Assembly (NCBI GenBank): GCA_905233755.1
Contig: CAJODM010000012.1
Coordinates: forward strand, 26,207-90,206
DNA: 64,000 bases
Reading direction: 5' to 3'
Source of the DNA: an uncultured Ruminococcus sp.
GTDB taxonomy: Bacteria; Bacillota; Clostridia; Oscillospirales; Acutalibacteraceae
Position 1 is the first letter of the stretch; each line of letters begins with the position of its first letter. Below the pieces are notes generated by a model. The model made no database searches. It saw only the letters and a program-made list of their open reading frames with translations, and was not told the DNA's origin. This document shows positions 8,079 through 16,961 of the stretch, in pieces. Both the position numbers and the translations under genes were made by a program.

Positions 8079-9458
8079 ATGAACAAAAAGGTTACATTTT
8101 TACTGTCCCTGCTGCTGATATTTACCATCCTGGTCGGCGCTCTCGCGCTTCCCGCGTCCTCCTATGAGAACAACGTGAATCCGACCTCCTCTGCGATACT
8201 GCTTGTGAACCTCGATACCGACACGGTCGTATATGAGCGGAACGCCGATACCACATGGTATGCCGGCAACCTGTCTGAGCTGATGACCTTCATCGTCGCG
8301 TATCAGAACAACTCCGACCTCGAGAACAGGAAGGTGAGCGTTACGCGTGACTTTGTCGATCAGCTCGACAGCCCTGACGGGTGTCTTGATCGGTTCGTCG
8401 GGCGCGCGATCACGGGCCGCGATTTGCTGGCGGTGATGCTGCTGACATCGGGCAGCGACGCCGCCTACCTGCTCGCACAGCAGACGACGAACGGCGATAT
8501 CGATGCCTTTGTCGATCTGATGAACCAGAAGGCAAAGGAGCTCGGCTGCCGTTATACGACCTTCACGTCTCCCGGTGCTGACACATCGCGGTCCCAGATG
8601 ACGAGCTGCTCCGATATGGCGCTGATCTATCGCAGCGCGATGGGGATCGAACTCTTCGACGACCTGATGGCGTCGGCTGAATATGTGCCCGATGGATTTG
8701 ACGAGGACAAGTTCACCGTCACGGCCCAGAATTCTATGATGATCGAATCAAGCCCCTACTACTTTCGCTATGTTACCGGCGGCAAGTATGCGTACAGCAC
8801 GCTCTCCGCATCGAACTTTGTCTGCACGACCGTGTATCGGAACCAGAGCTATCTTTTCGTTGCGCTCAAGGGCAAGCATTCTGCCGAGCAGAACCCCTTT
8901 GTCGATGCAAAACGCCTCACCACATGGGCGTATCTGCATCTGACGAACCAGCGCGTCGTTCCGGTCGATACCCTGATGGCGTCCGTGAAGTATAAGATGC
9001 CGTGGGGCAAGGGCTCGATCGAGCTGTACGCCGCGAACGCTGCCGTGCGCACCGTTCCGAGCGACTATGATACGGCGGATTTTACGGTGAAGCTCGATGT
9101 GCCCAAGACCGTCTCCCTGCCTGTCTTCGAGGGGCAGAACATCGGCAGCGCGGGCATCTACTACGGCAAGGAGAAGATCGACGAGGTCGCGCTGGTCGCC
9201 TCGCGGTCGAAGGGCGTCTCGATGATCACCGACGTGCGCGGGTTTCTCAAGGGTGCCTACTCGCGGCTGATGCCGCTCGATCCCGGCGAAGAGGTCGAGC
9301 CGACCGCGCAGCCGACCGCATCCGAATCATCCGATGGATCGGCGAGCTCGGCAACCTCTGCAACGACAGCGACCTCAGCGACCTCGGCTACCGCCGCGAC
9401 GACAGCGTCATCCGCGACTGCTGCGACCTCGGCTTCGTCCGCCGAACCCTCTGAGTAA
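8079..9458 (+). CDS. Secreted DacF/peptidase S11-like protein, predicted inactive
   Basis: Fold of a D-alanyl-D-alanine carboxypeptidase (low-molecular-weight PBP), which normally trims pentapeptide stems outside the membrane. 459 residues: signal peptide (about 1-28), peptidase-like domain, and a C-terminal Ala/Ser/Thr-rich low-complexity tail of about 50 residues, probably extracellular. The three penicillin-binding motifs are not intact: the SxxK position reads NLSE (64-67), the SxN position SGS, the KTG position KYA. It should therefore lack acyl-enzyme chemistry and may act as a binding or regulatory protein. The start at 8079 is supported by CGAGGG and the signal peptide. It is followed 16 bases later by a paralogue. 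Confidence 0.85.
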   Translation: MNKKVTFLLSLLLIFTILVGALALPASSYENNVNPTSSAILLVNLDTDTVVYERNADTTWYAGNLSELMTFIVAYQNNSDLENRKVSVTRDFVDQLDSPDGCLDRFVGRAITGRDLLAVMLLTSGSDAAYLLAQQTTNGDIDAFVDLMNQKAKELGCRYTTFTSPGADTSRSQMTSCSDMALIYRSAMGIELFDDLMASAEYVPDGFDEDKFTVTAQNSMMIESSPYYFRYVTGGKYAYSTLSASNFVCTTVYRNQSYLFVALKGKHSAEQNPFVDAKRLTTWAYLHLTNQRVVPVDTLMASVKYKMPWGKGSIELYAANAAVRTVPSDYDTADFTVKLDVPKTVSLPVFEGQNIGSAGIYYGKEKIDEVALVASRSKGVSMITDVRGFLKGAYSRLMPLDPGEEVEPTAQPTASESSDGSASSATSATTATSATSATAATTASSATAATSASSAEPSE

Positions 9459-9474
9459 CGATACGGAGAACCCT

Positions 9475-10794
9475 ATGAAGAGTGTTATTCGACTTGTTTC
9501 GATCCTGCTGAGCATGCTGATCCTGTCGGCGGCGCTGTTTTCTGTGCCGGCGGGGGCGGTGACCTTTGACTGCGACGTGACGACCTACTCCGACTCGATA
9601 CTGATGATCAACCTCGACACCGGTATGGAGGTCTACAGCAAGGACGCCGACGCACAGCGCTATCCTGCCAACCTCACCAAGATCATGACCTATATCGTCG
9701 CCGCCGAGTACTTCGACGACTTCGACAACACCAAGATCCCCGTCAAGCAGAGCATCGTCGACGGCGTGCTCGACAGCGGGATGACCACCTCGGGGATGGA
9801 GTGGCACACCGGCGAGAACCTCAGCGTGACCGATATCCTGTATGAGATGATGATGACCCAGGGGCACGACGCCGCGCTCCTGCTCGCCGACTATATCGGC
9901 GAGGGGGACATCTCGGCATTCGTCGAGCTGATGAACGAGAAGGCACAGCAGCTCGGCTGTACCGGCACCCATTTTGCGAACCCGACCGGCGTCCATGACG
10001 CCGACCACTATACCACCGCGCGCGACTTGGGCATTATGACGCGCTATGCGATGGGGCTGCCGCTGTTCTCCAAGATCTGCGGCACCGCCACCTACTATAT
10101 GGAGGGCGACGATTATCCCATCGTCACCACCAACTATATGATCGATCCCGGGCGCGGCGGCGAGTACTTCTATACCTATGCCACCGGCGTGAAGAACGGC
10201 ACCACCGAACAGGCGGGACGGTGTCTTGTCGCGACGGCGGTTTATGACGGCTATGCCTACCTGTGCATCTGCCTGCACGCGCCGTATGATGAGGAGAAGG
10301 AGAAGACCGACCAGTACTGTATGATCGAGGCGGCAGACCTGTTCCGCTGGGCGTTCCTGAACCTGACCTTCGTGACCGCGGTGACCCGCTCTACACCGGT
10401 ATGCGAGCAGCAGGTCGATCATGCGTGGGATACCGAGTCGATCCTGCTCGTGCCCGAGACGGATCTGAACATCGTCCTGCCCGACGACTATACGGACGGC
10501 GATGTCACCATCACCCCCGATTCGACCGACTCGGTCAGCGCGCCGATCACCAAGGGCGATGTGGTCACCACCGCTACCGTCAGCTATCGGGGCGAGCCGT
10601 TCACCACCATCAACCTTGTCGCGGGCGATTCGGTCGCTGTCAGCCCGATCCTCTATACCACCGACGCGATCCGTACCGTGCTGACCTCGCCGTGGTTCCT
10701 GCTTGCGGTTGGCGTGATCGTCATCCTGTTCATCATCTATGTCTCGGTGTCGTCCTCCTATGCGAAGAAGAGACGGCGCGACAAGCGAAGATAA
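9475..10794 (+). CDS. Membrane-anchored DacF/peptidase S11-like protein, predicted inactive
   Basis: Paralogue of the preceding gene, 439 residues: signal peptide (about 1-28), an S11-like domain, and a C-terminal transmembrane helix with a basic tail (KKRRRDKRR), an arrangement like PBP5-type anchoring. The SxxK serine is replaced (PANLTKIMT, Asn66; Lys69 kept), SxN reads QGH and KTG reads KNG, although the surrounding residues align well. I infer loss of carboxypeptidase activity, with the fold retained perhaps for peptidoglycan binding. The start follows ACGGAGAA. Probably cotranscribed with the upstream copy; a weak terminator follows. Confidence 0.85.
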   Translation: MKSVIRLVSILLSMLILSAALFSVPAGAVTFDCDVTTYSDSILMINLDTGMEVYSKDADAQRYPANLTKIMTYIVAAEYFDDFDNTKIPVKQSIVDGVLDSGMTTSGMEWHTGENLSVTDILYEMMMTQGHDAALLLADYIGEGDISAFVELMNEKAQQLGCTGTHFANPTGVHDADHYTTARDLGIMTRYAMGLPLFSKICGTATYYMEGDDYPIVTTNYMIDPGRGGEYFYTYATGVKNGTTEQAGRCLVATAVYDGYAYLCICLHAPYDEEKEKTDQYCMIEAADLFRWAFLNLTFVTAVTRSTPVCEQQVDHAWDTESILLVPETDLNIVLPDDYTDGDVTITPDSTDSVSAPITKGDVVTTATVSYRGEPFTTINLVAGDSVAVSPILYTTDAIRTVLTSPWFLLAVGVIVILFIIYVSVSSSYAKKRRRDKRR

Positions 10795-10806
10795 ATTGAG
10801 ACTTCT

Positions 10807-10840
10807 GAGCACTTCTGACATTTTTCAGAGGTGCTCTTGT
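10807..10840 (+). terminator. Probable terminator after the DacF-like pair
   Basis: Stem GAGCAC-TTCTGA with TCAGAG-GTGCTC (one mismatch) and a modest TTGTGTT tail. Confidence 0.55.
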
Positions 10841-10881
10841 GTTATCATGGGATCGTTCCGCGTTGTTTACAAAACCTTAAC

Positions 10882-10910
10882 TTGACTTTGCTGCTGCCAA
10901 CCGATACAAT
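10882..10910 (+). promoter_or_regulatory. Sigma-A promoter of the seven-helix membrane protein gene
   Basis: TTGACT, 17-base spacer, TACAAT. Confidence 0.75.
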
Positions 10911-10949
10911 ATATAGTGAAAAGAAATAGCTTTATAAGGAGGATCTGTC

Positions 10950-12110
10950 TTGACTTCTAAGCTTTCATGGATCACGTTTATTCCGCTGACGGTAGCGGCG
11001 GTGTTCTTTAAGTTTGTGCAGATGATGTATATCGACTCCGGCTCCAGCGTCGTGTTCGGGCTGACGCCGCAGTGGTGCGAGTACATATCGCTGTTCTGCA
11101 TCGCGGGCGTCTTTCTGTTCTCGGTGCTGTTCTGTGTGATCGACCGCCGCATCTCGCCGTACTATGCCGTGCGGCGGAACTTCGGCGCCGGTGTGTTCGG
11201 TATCCTGATCGGGCTGCTGCTCGCCGCCGACGGCGCCAAGTCCGTATTCGACGTCATCGAGACCGGGCTCTTCACTGTGATGGAGATCGTTGAGATCGTC
11301 TTTATGATCCTCGCGGCGGTAGCGTTCATCGTGCTGGGGCTCGCCCACTTTGTCAGGCGGAAGAACTCGACCTTCGCGCTGTTCTATCTGATGCCCGCGC
11401 TGCTGTGTGCGGTGCGGCTGGTGCGCGTTTTCATGGGGATCACGACGATCTCGGTGATCAACGCCGACATCAGCTTGCTGCTCAGCTATGTTTTTGCGAC
11501 CCTGTTCTTCTTCAACTTTGCGGTGCTTCTGTCAATGACCAAGGCGAAGAACGCCGTGAAGTGGTGCTTTATCTATGGGTTTCCGGCGGTGGCCGCGCTG
11601 CTCGCCTATGCCGTATCGGAGATCTACTTCGGCTTTGACTATGTCGAGCTGTGGAGCAACGCCGAGATGGTCGAGCTTGCGCTGATCGGGCTGTATATCC
11701 TGAGCTTCTTGATCGAGCTGACCGTGTTTGCTAAGCGCCGCGAGCACGTCATCGTCGACGGGCTTGACGAGACGGACGAGTATGAACAGCTGCCGGACGA
11801 GAACGAGGAGCCCACAGAGGATCCGGTCGTCGTCACCGGCAGCGATATCGAGGACGATCCCAACCCCTCGTCCTACCTCTCGACCGCCGATACCAGCGAC
11901 TACCTCTACCGCGTGACGACCCCCAGCGATGAGATGAACCGTGACATCAAGGTCCAGGATACCGATGCCGACGTCGCCGATGACTATATCATGAGCAAGT
12001 CCCGCGACTATAACGCCGACAGCGAGGCGTCCTCTGACGATGGGTACTCTTCCCGCATGGACGAGATAGACAAGCTGATCCTCGAGATATCCGAGGAGGA
12101 GTATCAGTAA
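10950..12110 (+). CDS. Seven-helix membrane protein with acidic cytoplasmic tail, unknown function
   Basis: 386 residues. The first 270 form about seven hydrophobic segments; the last 110 are strongly acidic and Ser/Asp-rich, with no fold I recognise, ending in a short amphipathic RMDEIDKLILEISEEE helix that may be a docking peptide. I do not recognise the family. It starts at TTG, chosen because AAGGAGGA sits six bases upstream. The LRR-dockerin gene follows after 32 bases with no terminator between, so both may share one transcript, linking this membrane protein to an exported cell-surface protein (inference). Confidence 0.8.
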   Translation: MTSKLSWITFIPLTVAAVFFKFVQMMYIDSGSSVVFGLTPQWCEYISLFCIAGVFLFSVLFCVIDRRISPYYAVRRNFGAGVFGILIGLLLAADGAKSVFDVIETGLFTVMEIVEIVFMILAAVAFIVLGLAHFVRRKNSTFALFYLMPALLCAVRLVRVFMGITTISVINADISLLLSYVFATLFFFNFAVLLSMTKAKNAVKWCFIYGFPAVAALLAYAVSEIYFGFDYVELWSNAEMVELALIGLYILSFLIELTVFAKRREHVIVDGLDETDEYEQLPDENEEPTEDPVVVTGSDIEDDPNPSSYLSTADTSDYLYRVTTPSDEMNRDIKVQDTDADVADDYIMSKSRDYNADSEASSDDGYSSRMDEIDKLILEISEEEYQ

Positions 12111-12142
12111 TCCCCAGCAAGTATTAGAAAAGGACTGATCTT

Positions 12143-13543
12143 TTGAAACGAACCGTTGCTGTGCTGCTCTCCATACTGCTGCTGTCGTGCTTTCTGCCGA
12201 CGGTGATAGCGAGCTCTGCGTCCTCTGACTTTACGGTAGAGGGCGGTGTTCTCGTATCCTACAGCGGCGGCGACACATCGGTCAGCATCCCCGACACGGT
12301 CTACAGCATCGCGTCCTCTGCGTTTATGGGCAACACCGATATCACGAGCGTGACGATCCCCTCGTCGGTCGTGTCGATTGGTGATCGCGCGTTCTACGGA
12401 TGCTCGTCGCTCTCATCGGTCAGCGGCGGGACGAACGTCAGCTATATCGGTGCGGCGGTGTTCGAGGGAACGCCCTACCTGACCGATTCTACCACCAAGT
12501 ATATCACCCTGGGCAACACCGTGGTATGGTACAACGGGACCTCGACCTCGGTGACGCTCGCCGACAAGTATGTGTGCGTCGCGCCCTATGCCTTTGCCTA
12601 CAGCGCGCTCAAGTCCTTTAGCGGGCCGTCGCTGCGCACGGTGGGCGAGGGGGCGTTCTACGGATGCGATGCGCTGACCTCGGTGACGCTGCCGTCATCG
12701 CTCTCGTATGTCGGGGCGTATGCCTTCTTTGGCACGCCGTATCTTGACTCTCTGGGCGATTTTGCGGTTGTCGGCGACGGGATCATGGTCGCCTATCAAG
12801 GCGACGATACCACCGTGTCGGTACCTGCCTCGGTGCGTCAGATAGCGCCCCGCGCCTTTGCCGAGAACACGACCGTGACCGCTGTTACCCTTCCGTCCGC
12901 GACCTTCTCTGTCGGGAGCCAGGCGTTTTTGAACTGTACCGCGCTGCGCGAGCTGAATCTGTCAAACGGGCTTGTCAGCATCGGGAGAGAGGCGTTTGCC
13001 TGCTGTACCGCGCTTTCACAGCTCATCACCCCCGACAGCTTGTCGAACATCGGCGTCGGCGCGTTCCTCTCTTGTACCGGGCTGGGTTCTGTATCGCTCA
13101 GCGGCAACTCGCTGACGATCGGCAACGCGGCGTTCTCGGGATGCACCGCGCTCGAGGTGGCGATGTTCTCGAACACCGTGTTCATCATCGGCGCGTCTGC
13201 CTTTGACGGGGATGAGAACCTGCGGGCGATCTCGGTATGCCCGTCGGTCGGAATGATCGCGTCCAACGCGTTCTTAGGATGTCAGCCGCTGACCGCCGTG
13301 GTGGACGAGGGCTCCTATGCCCAGAGCTCGCTCTACGGTACGGCGACGCTGCGGACTGCGCGCGGCGATGCCGACGAGGACGGTACGGTCTCGATCTTCG
13401 ACGTTACGCGCATCCAGCGGTATGTTGCCGAGATGTCATCCCTCACCCCGATCCAGCTTGCGCTTGCCGATACCGATATGGACGCGCTGGTCTCGATACT
13501 CGACGCGACACGCATCCAGCGACAGCTCGCCCAGCTTGGATAA
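12143..13543 (+). CDS. Secreted leucine-rich-repeat protein with C-terminal type I dockerin
   Basis: 466 residues: signal peptide (1-24), then BspA-type LRR_5 repeats of about 23 residues (recurring SIGDRAFYGCSSL-like units) to about residue 405, then two dockerin calcium loops: DADEDGTVSIFDVTRIQR and DTDMDALVSILDATRIQR. Dockerins bind cohesins on scaffoldins or on the cell surface, so the protein is probably part of an extracellular assembly; LRR_5 domains often bind host or matrix ligands. No cohesin gene is in the window. The start is TTG after AAAAGGA. A second LRR-dockerin gene lies at 55.8 kb. Confidence 0.9.
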   Translation: MKRTVAVLLSILLLSCFLPTVIASSASSDFTVEGGVLVSYSGGDTSVSIPDTVYSIASSAFMGNTDITSVTIPSSVVSIGDRAFYGCSSLSSVSGGTNVSYIGAAVFEGTPYLTDSTTKYITLGNTVVWYNGTSTSVTLADKYVCVAPYAFAYSALKSFSGPSLRTVGEGAFYGCDALTSVTLPSSLSYVGAYAFFGTPYLDSLGDFAVVGDGIMVAYQGDDTTVSVPASVRQIAPRAFAENTTVTAVTLPSATFSVGSQAFLNCTALRELNLSNGLVSIGREAFACCTALSQLITPDSLSNIGVGAFLSCTGLGSVSLSGNSLTIGNAAFSGCTALEVAMFSNTVFIIGASAFDGDENLRAISVCPSVGMIASNAFLGCQPLTAVVDEGSYAQSSLYGTATLRTARGDADEDGTVSIFDVTRIQRYVAEMSSLTPIQLALADTDMDALVSILDATRIQRQLAQLG

Positions 13544-13547
13544 GTGA

Positions 13548-13820
13548 TTGACACCGCCCGCTTTTCGTGGTATAGTAGACACCGAGATAGATGATCGTTG
13601 ATGGGGACAACGCCCCCGCTCGCTGCGCTCCAGAGAGCCGCCTGTTGCTGTGATGGCGGTGCGCTGCGCCGGACGGATACCACCCCTGAGATCGTGCCGG
13701 AATGCACGACGTTCGCCGCGTTAAGGCATATGAAGGGTATCGTATGATACCGAAGTTGGGTGGAACCACGTTGTAAGACGTCCCGATAGTTCTTTTCAAG
13801 AATTATCGGGCGATTGTTTT
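13548..13820 (+). promoter_or_regulatory. T-box leader controlling thrS, with its promoter
   Basis: Promoter TTGACA-N17-TATAGT at 13548-13576. The leader has a CAGAGAGCCG AG-bulge-type segment (13631-13640) and a GCTGTGATGG distal-loop-like segment. A candidate specifier ACC (threonine) lies at about 13679-13681 in GGATACCACC. The T-box sequence GGGTGGAACCACG (about 13758-13770) offers the uncharged tRNA end its UGGN partner. The terminator stem CCCGATAGTTCTT with AAGAATTATCGGG spans 13782-13810 and precedes a T-rich tail. Uncharged tRNA-Thr should stabilise the antiterminator and switch thrS on. Confidence 0.92.
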
Positions 13821-13847
13821 ATATACTAAGTTGAAGGAGAGATCAAG

Positions 13848-15778
13848 ATGATACAAGTAGAGCTTAAGGGCGGCGTTGTCCGGCAGTTTGATGAGAACAC
13901 CACTCCCGCCGAGATCGCCAAGTCGATTACAAGAACACCTGTGCCGCCATGGTCGACGGCAAGGTGAGCGATCTGCGTACGCCGCTTATGGCGGACTGCA
14001 AGGTCGAGCTGCTGACCTTTGATGACGACGAGGGGAAGAAGGCGTTCTGGCATACCACCTCGCATATCCTTGCTCAGGCGGTCAAGCGTCTGTATCCCAA
14101 TGCAAAGCTTGCCATCGGGCCCGCGATCGACGAGGGGTTCTACTATGACTTTGACGTCGAGAAACCGTTTGACAGCGACGACCTCTCCCGGATCGAAGCC
14201 GAGATGAAGAGTATCGTCAAGTCCGGCATCGAGATATCGCGCTTTGAGAAGAGCCCCGAGGACTCGCTCGCCCTGCTGAAGGAGATGAACGAGCCCTACA
14301 AGGTCGAGCTTGCATCCGAACACGCCGACAAGGGCGAGCCCATCAGCTTCTACAAGCAGGCCGAGTTCACCGATCTGTGTGCCGGGCCGCACCTGATGTC
14401 GGTCGCTGCTGTCAAGGCGTTCAAGCTCACCAACTGTACCGGCGCCTACTGGCGCGGCGATTCGAAGAACGCCCAGCTCTGCCGCGTATATGGGATCTCG
14501 TTCCCGAAGGCGGCGATGCTCGACGAGTATATCACCCGTCGGGAAGAGGCGCTCAAGCGCGATCACAACAAGCTCGGCCGCGAGCTCGAGCTGTTCACCA
14601 CCGTCGACTATATCGGACAGGGGCTGCCCATCATGCTGCCCAAGGGCGCGCGTGTCATCCAGCTGCTGCAGCGGTTCGTCGAGGACCTCGAGCAGAAGCA
14701 CGGCTGGCAGCTCACCAAGACCCCCTTCATGGCTAAGTCCGACCTCTACAAGATCAGCGGCCACTGGGATCACTACAAGGACGGGATGTTCGTCCTCGGC
14801 GACGAGGAGAAGGATGACGAGGTCTATGCCCTGCGTCCGATGACCTGTCCGTTCCAGTACCAGGCGTTCCTCAACCGCGGGCGCAGCTATCGCGACCTGC
14901 CGATGCGCCTCAACGAGACCTCGACCCTCTTCCGCAACGAGGCGTCCGGCGAGATGCACGGGCTGATCCGCGTGCGCCAGTTCACCATCTCCGAGGGGCA
15001 CCTCATGTGCACCCCCGAGCAGCTTGCCGGCGAGTTTGAGCATTGTCTGTCGCTCGCTATCTACTGTCTCAAGACCCTCGGGCTGTATGAGGACGTGTCC
15101 TACCGCTTCTCCCAGTGGGATCCCGACGACCGCGAGAAGTACATCGGTACCCCCGAGCAGTGGGCTGAAGCCCAGGGCGTGATGAAGGAGATCCTCGATC
15201 ACCTCGGCATCGCCTACAAGATCGGTATCGGCGAAGCCGCCTTCTACGGGCCTAAGCTCGATATCCAGATCAAGAACGTCTTTGGCAAAGAGGACACCCT
15301 CATCACCATCCAGATCGACCAGATGCTCGCCGAGAAGTTCGGCATGGAGTATGTCGACCGCGACGGTGTGAAGAAGAACCCGTATATCATCCACCGCACC
15401 TCGATCGGCTGCTATGAGCGCACGCTTGCGCTGTTGATCGAGAAGTACGCCGGCGCGTTCCCGCTGTGGCTCGCTCCCGTACAGGTCAAGCTGCTGCCCA
15501 TCGCCGACCGCCATCTCGACCGTATCTATGAGATCAGCCGTGCGCTCGACGATATCGGGATGCGCGTCGAGGTCGACGACCGATCCGAGAAGATCGGCTA
15601 TAAGATCCGCGAGGCCCAGATGCAGAAGGTGCCCTATATGGTCATCATCGGCGACAAGGATATCGAGAACGACACTGTTTCGATCCGCCACCGCAAGGAC
15701 GGCGACCTCGGCTCGATGCCGCTGAGCGACTTTGTTGCCATGATGCGCGACGAGATCGATCACAAGGTGATTAAGTAA
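13848..15778 (+). CDS. thrS: Threonyl-tRNA synthetase with a frameshift in the TGS domain
   Basis: Charges tRNA-Thr; controlled by the T-box upstream. The natural start is ATG 13848 (AAGGAGAG upstream), giving a TGS domain start MIQVELKGGVV and reaching EIAKSI. That frame then ends at TGA 13965-13967, while the remainder (YKNTCAAMVDGK onward) continues in another frame, open to 15778. Against other ThrRS sequences about four residues (SPGL-like) are missing at the junction near 13927, consistent with loss of 3n+1 bases. An internal ATG at 13949 has no ribosome site and yields 609 residues lacking most of TGS. The editing domain (HTTSHILAQAV), the class II catalytic motifs (LRPMTCPFQYQ, RNEASGEMHGL) and the anticodon-binding domain are intact. 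Confidence 0.9.
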
Positions 15779-15796
15779 TCAGAAGGTTGATGCCGA

Positions 15797-16585
15797 TTGC
15801 GAAAGCATAAACTGTACAAGGTCAGCCGCGGCGCGCTCGAAGAGCAGCGGCTGCGCGAGGACAACCGAACCGAGACCCAGCGCGCGCTGCTGTTCATCCT
15901 GCCGGTGCTGATGGTGGCGGTGCTTGTGCTGGGGCTGTACTTCGGCTACCAGACCTATCGTCATACCTTTGTCACCTCCTCCACCGTATCCTCTGCCGGG
16001 ACGGCGGGTGACGAGGACCGCGATCCGATGCTGCTTTCGGTCGTCAGCTCTGCGTCGCCGCTCGAGCAGGACTATGTGCCAACGCTCTCGACGGTGCGGG
16101 GGGTCGAGGTATCCGCCTATGCTGCCGATATGCTCGAGCGGATGCTCACCGATGCCGACAGCGACGGTGTCGAACTGATCCTGAGAGAAGGTTATATTTC
16201 TTTTGCAGAAGAAAAGGAGCGATATGACGCCGCTGTCGCCGCCTACAAGAAGTCGTCCAAATCATCGACCGTGAAGGCGGAGTCCTACGTCAAGCGCACC
16301 ATCCCGAAGGAGGGCGAGAGTGAGCAGCAGACGGGGCTGATCGTCTATCTCGATGCGGACAGCGATGCGGACAGCGATGCGTTCGAGTCCACTCCTGCGT
16401 TCTCGTGGTTGTTGAAGAACGCGTCCGACTACGGATTTGTGCTCCGCTATCCCGAGCAGGAGAACGTCGGCGGCATCCGCTACACGCCCCACCTGTTCCG
16501 GTATGTCGAGGTCGAGGACGCCTATTTTATCCGCGCGTATGATATGAGCTTTGACGAGTATGTCGCCTATATCGAAGCAAAATAA
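15797..16585 (+). CDS. Membrane-anchored VanY/M15B-like protein lacking zinc ligands
   Basis: 262 residues: a cytoplasmic N-terminus, one transmembrane helix (31-52), a Ser/Ala-rich linker, then a domain like D,D- or L,D-carboxypeptidases of the M15B family (FSWLLKNASDYGFVLRYPE and FRYVE are well conserved). The family zinc signature SEHxxGxAxD reads SEQQTGLIVY (His to Gln177, Asp to Tyr184), and the third site EPWHxRY reads TPHLFRY. Metal-dependent catalysis is therefore unlikely. A duplicated 12-base unit (GATGCGGACAGC twice, about 16353-16376) adds an Asp/Ser repeat right after the broken motif. The TTG start has AGAAGG upstream. It follows thrS by 18 bases. Confidence 0.8.
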   Translation: MRKHKLYKVSRGALEEQRLREDNRTETQRALLFILPVLMVAVLVLGLYFGYQTYRHTFVTSSTVSSAGTAGDEDRDPMLLSVVSSASPLEQDYVPTLSTVRGVEVSAYAADMLERMLTDADSDGVELILREGYISFAEEKERYDAAVAAYKKSSKSSTVKAESYVKRTIPKEGESEQQTGLIVYLDADSDADSDAFESTPAFSWLLKNASDYGFVLRYPEQENVGGIRYTPHLFRYVEVEDAYFIRAYDMSFDEYVAYIEAK

Positions 16586-16615
16586 CCGGTTTCTCCTATT
16601 TTTCGAAAAAAATGC

Positions 16616-16644
16616 TTGCATTTTGTATTTCTTTATAGTATAAT
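16616..16644 (+). promoter_or_regulatory. Sigma-A promoter of rpmE
   Basis: TTGCAT, 17-base spacer, TATAAT; the same -35 form as at secG and spoVB. Confidence 0.85.
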
Positions 16645-16687
16645 TCATGTGTTATGATTTGCTCTTGATGTGAAAGAGGTGAACAGA

Positions 16688-16891
16688 ATGAAGGAGAACA
16701 TCCATCCCCAGTATGAGCAGACCACCATCACCTGTGCCTGCGGCAACGTGATCGAGACCGGCTCTACCAAGAAGGATATCCGCGTTGAAATTTGCTCCAA
16801 GTGCCATCCCTTCTTTACCGGGAAGCAGAAGCTGGTTGATACCGGCGGTCGTGTCGATCGTTTCAAGAAGCGTTTCGGCATGGACAAATAA
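16688..16891 (+). CDS. rpmE: 50S ribosomal protein L31
   Basis: 67-residue ribosomal protein of the large subunit, located at the intersubunit bridge. It is the zinc-binding (C+) form, with CACGN and [13 protein letters not shown] supplying the cysteine pairs, ending [10 protein letters not shown]. The ATG at 16688 is chosen because it gives the conserved MKENIHP start and has AAAGAGGTG before it. Monocistronic between its own promoter and terminator. Cysteine-containing L31 can act as a zinc store in other bacteria; nothing here shows Zur control. Confidence 0.95.
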   Translation: MKENIHPQYEQTTITCACGNVIETGSTKKDIRVEICSKCHPFFTGKQKLVDTGGRVDRFKKRFGMDK

Positions 16892-16904
16892 TTTTATCCG
16901 AGCA

Positions 16905-16936
16905 TAAGGCGGTACATCGGTACCGCCTTATTTTGT
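16905..16936 (+). terminator. Terminator of rpmE
   Basis: Perfect 11-bp stem TAAGGCGGTAC/GTACCGCCTTA, loop ATCG, then TTTTGT. Confidence 0.85.
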
Positions 16937-16961
16937 CATATCTGTAGGATGGTGGCTATCT

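Noticed and set aside
9340-9455. Repetitive Ala/Ser/Thr region at the end of the first DacF-like gene
   Set aside because: It is a low-complexity linker made of GCx/ACx/TCx codons, not a CRISPR or a true tandem repeat array.
9334-9474. Upstream extension of the second DacF-like frame into the end of the first gene
   Set aside because: The extension has no signal peptide and reads the Ala/Ser/Thr repeat in another frame; the ATG at 9475 gives a proper signal peptide and has a ribosome site.
13826-15763. Long minus-strand open frame opposite thrS (645 codons)
   Set aside because: It is antisense to a clearly conserved synthetase, has no ribosome site or recognisable domain, and arises from GC-rich codon bias. 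The same holds for long antisense frames at 9388-10821, 19598-21058, 49-51 kb and 60849-62804.
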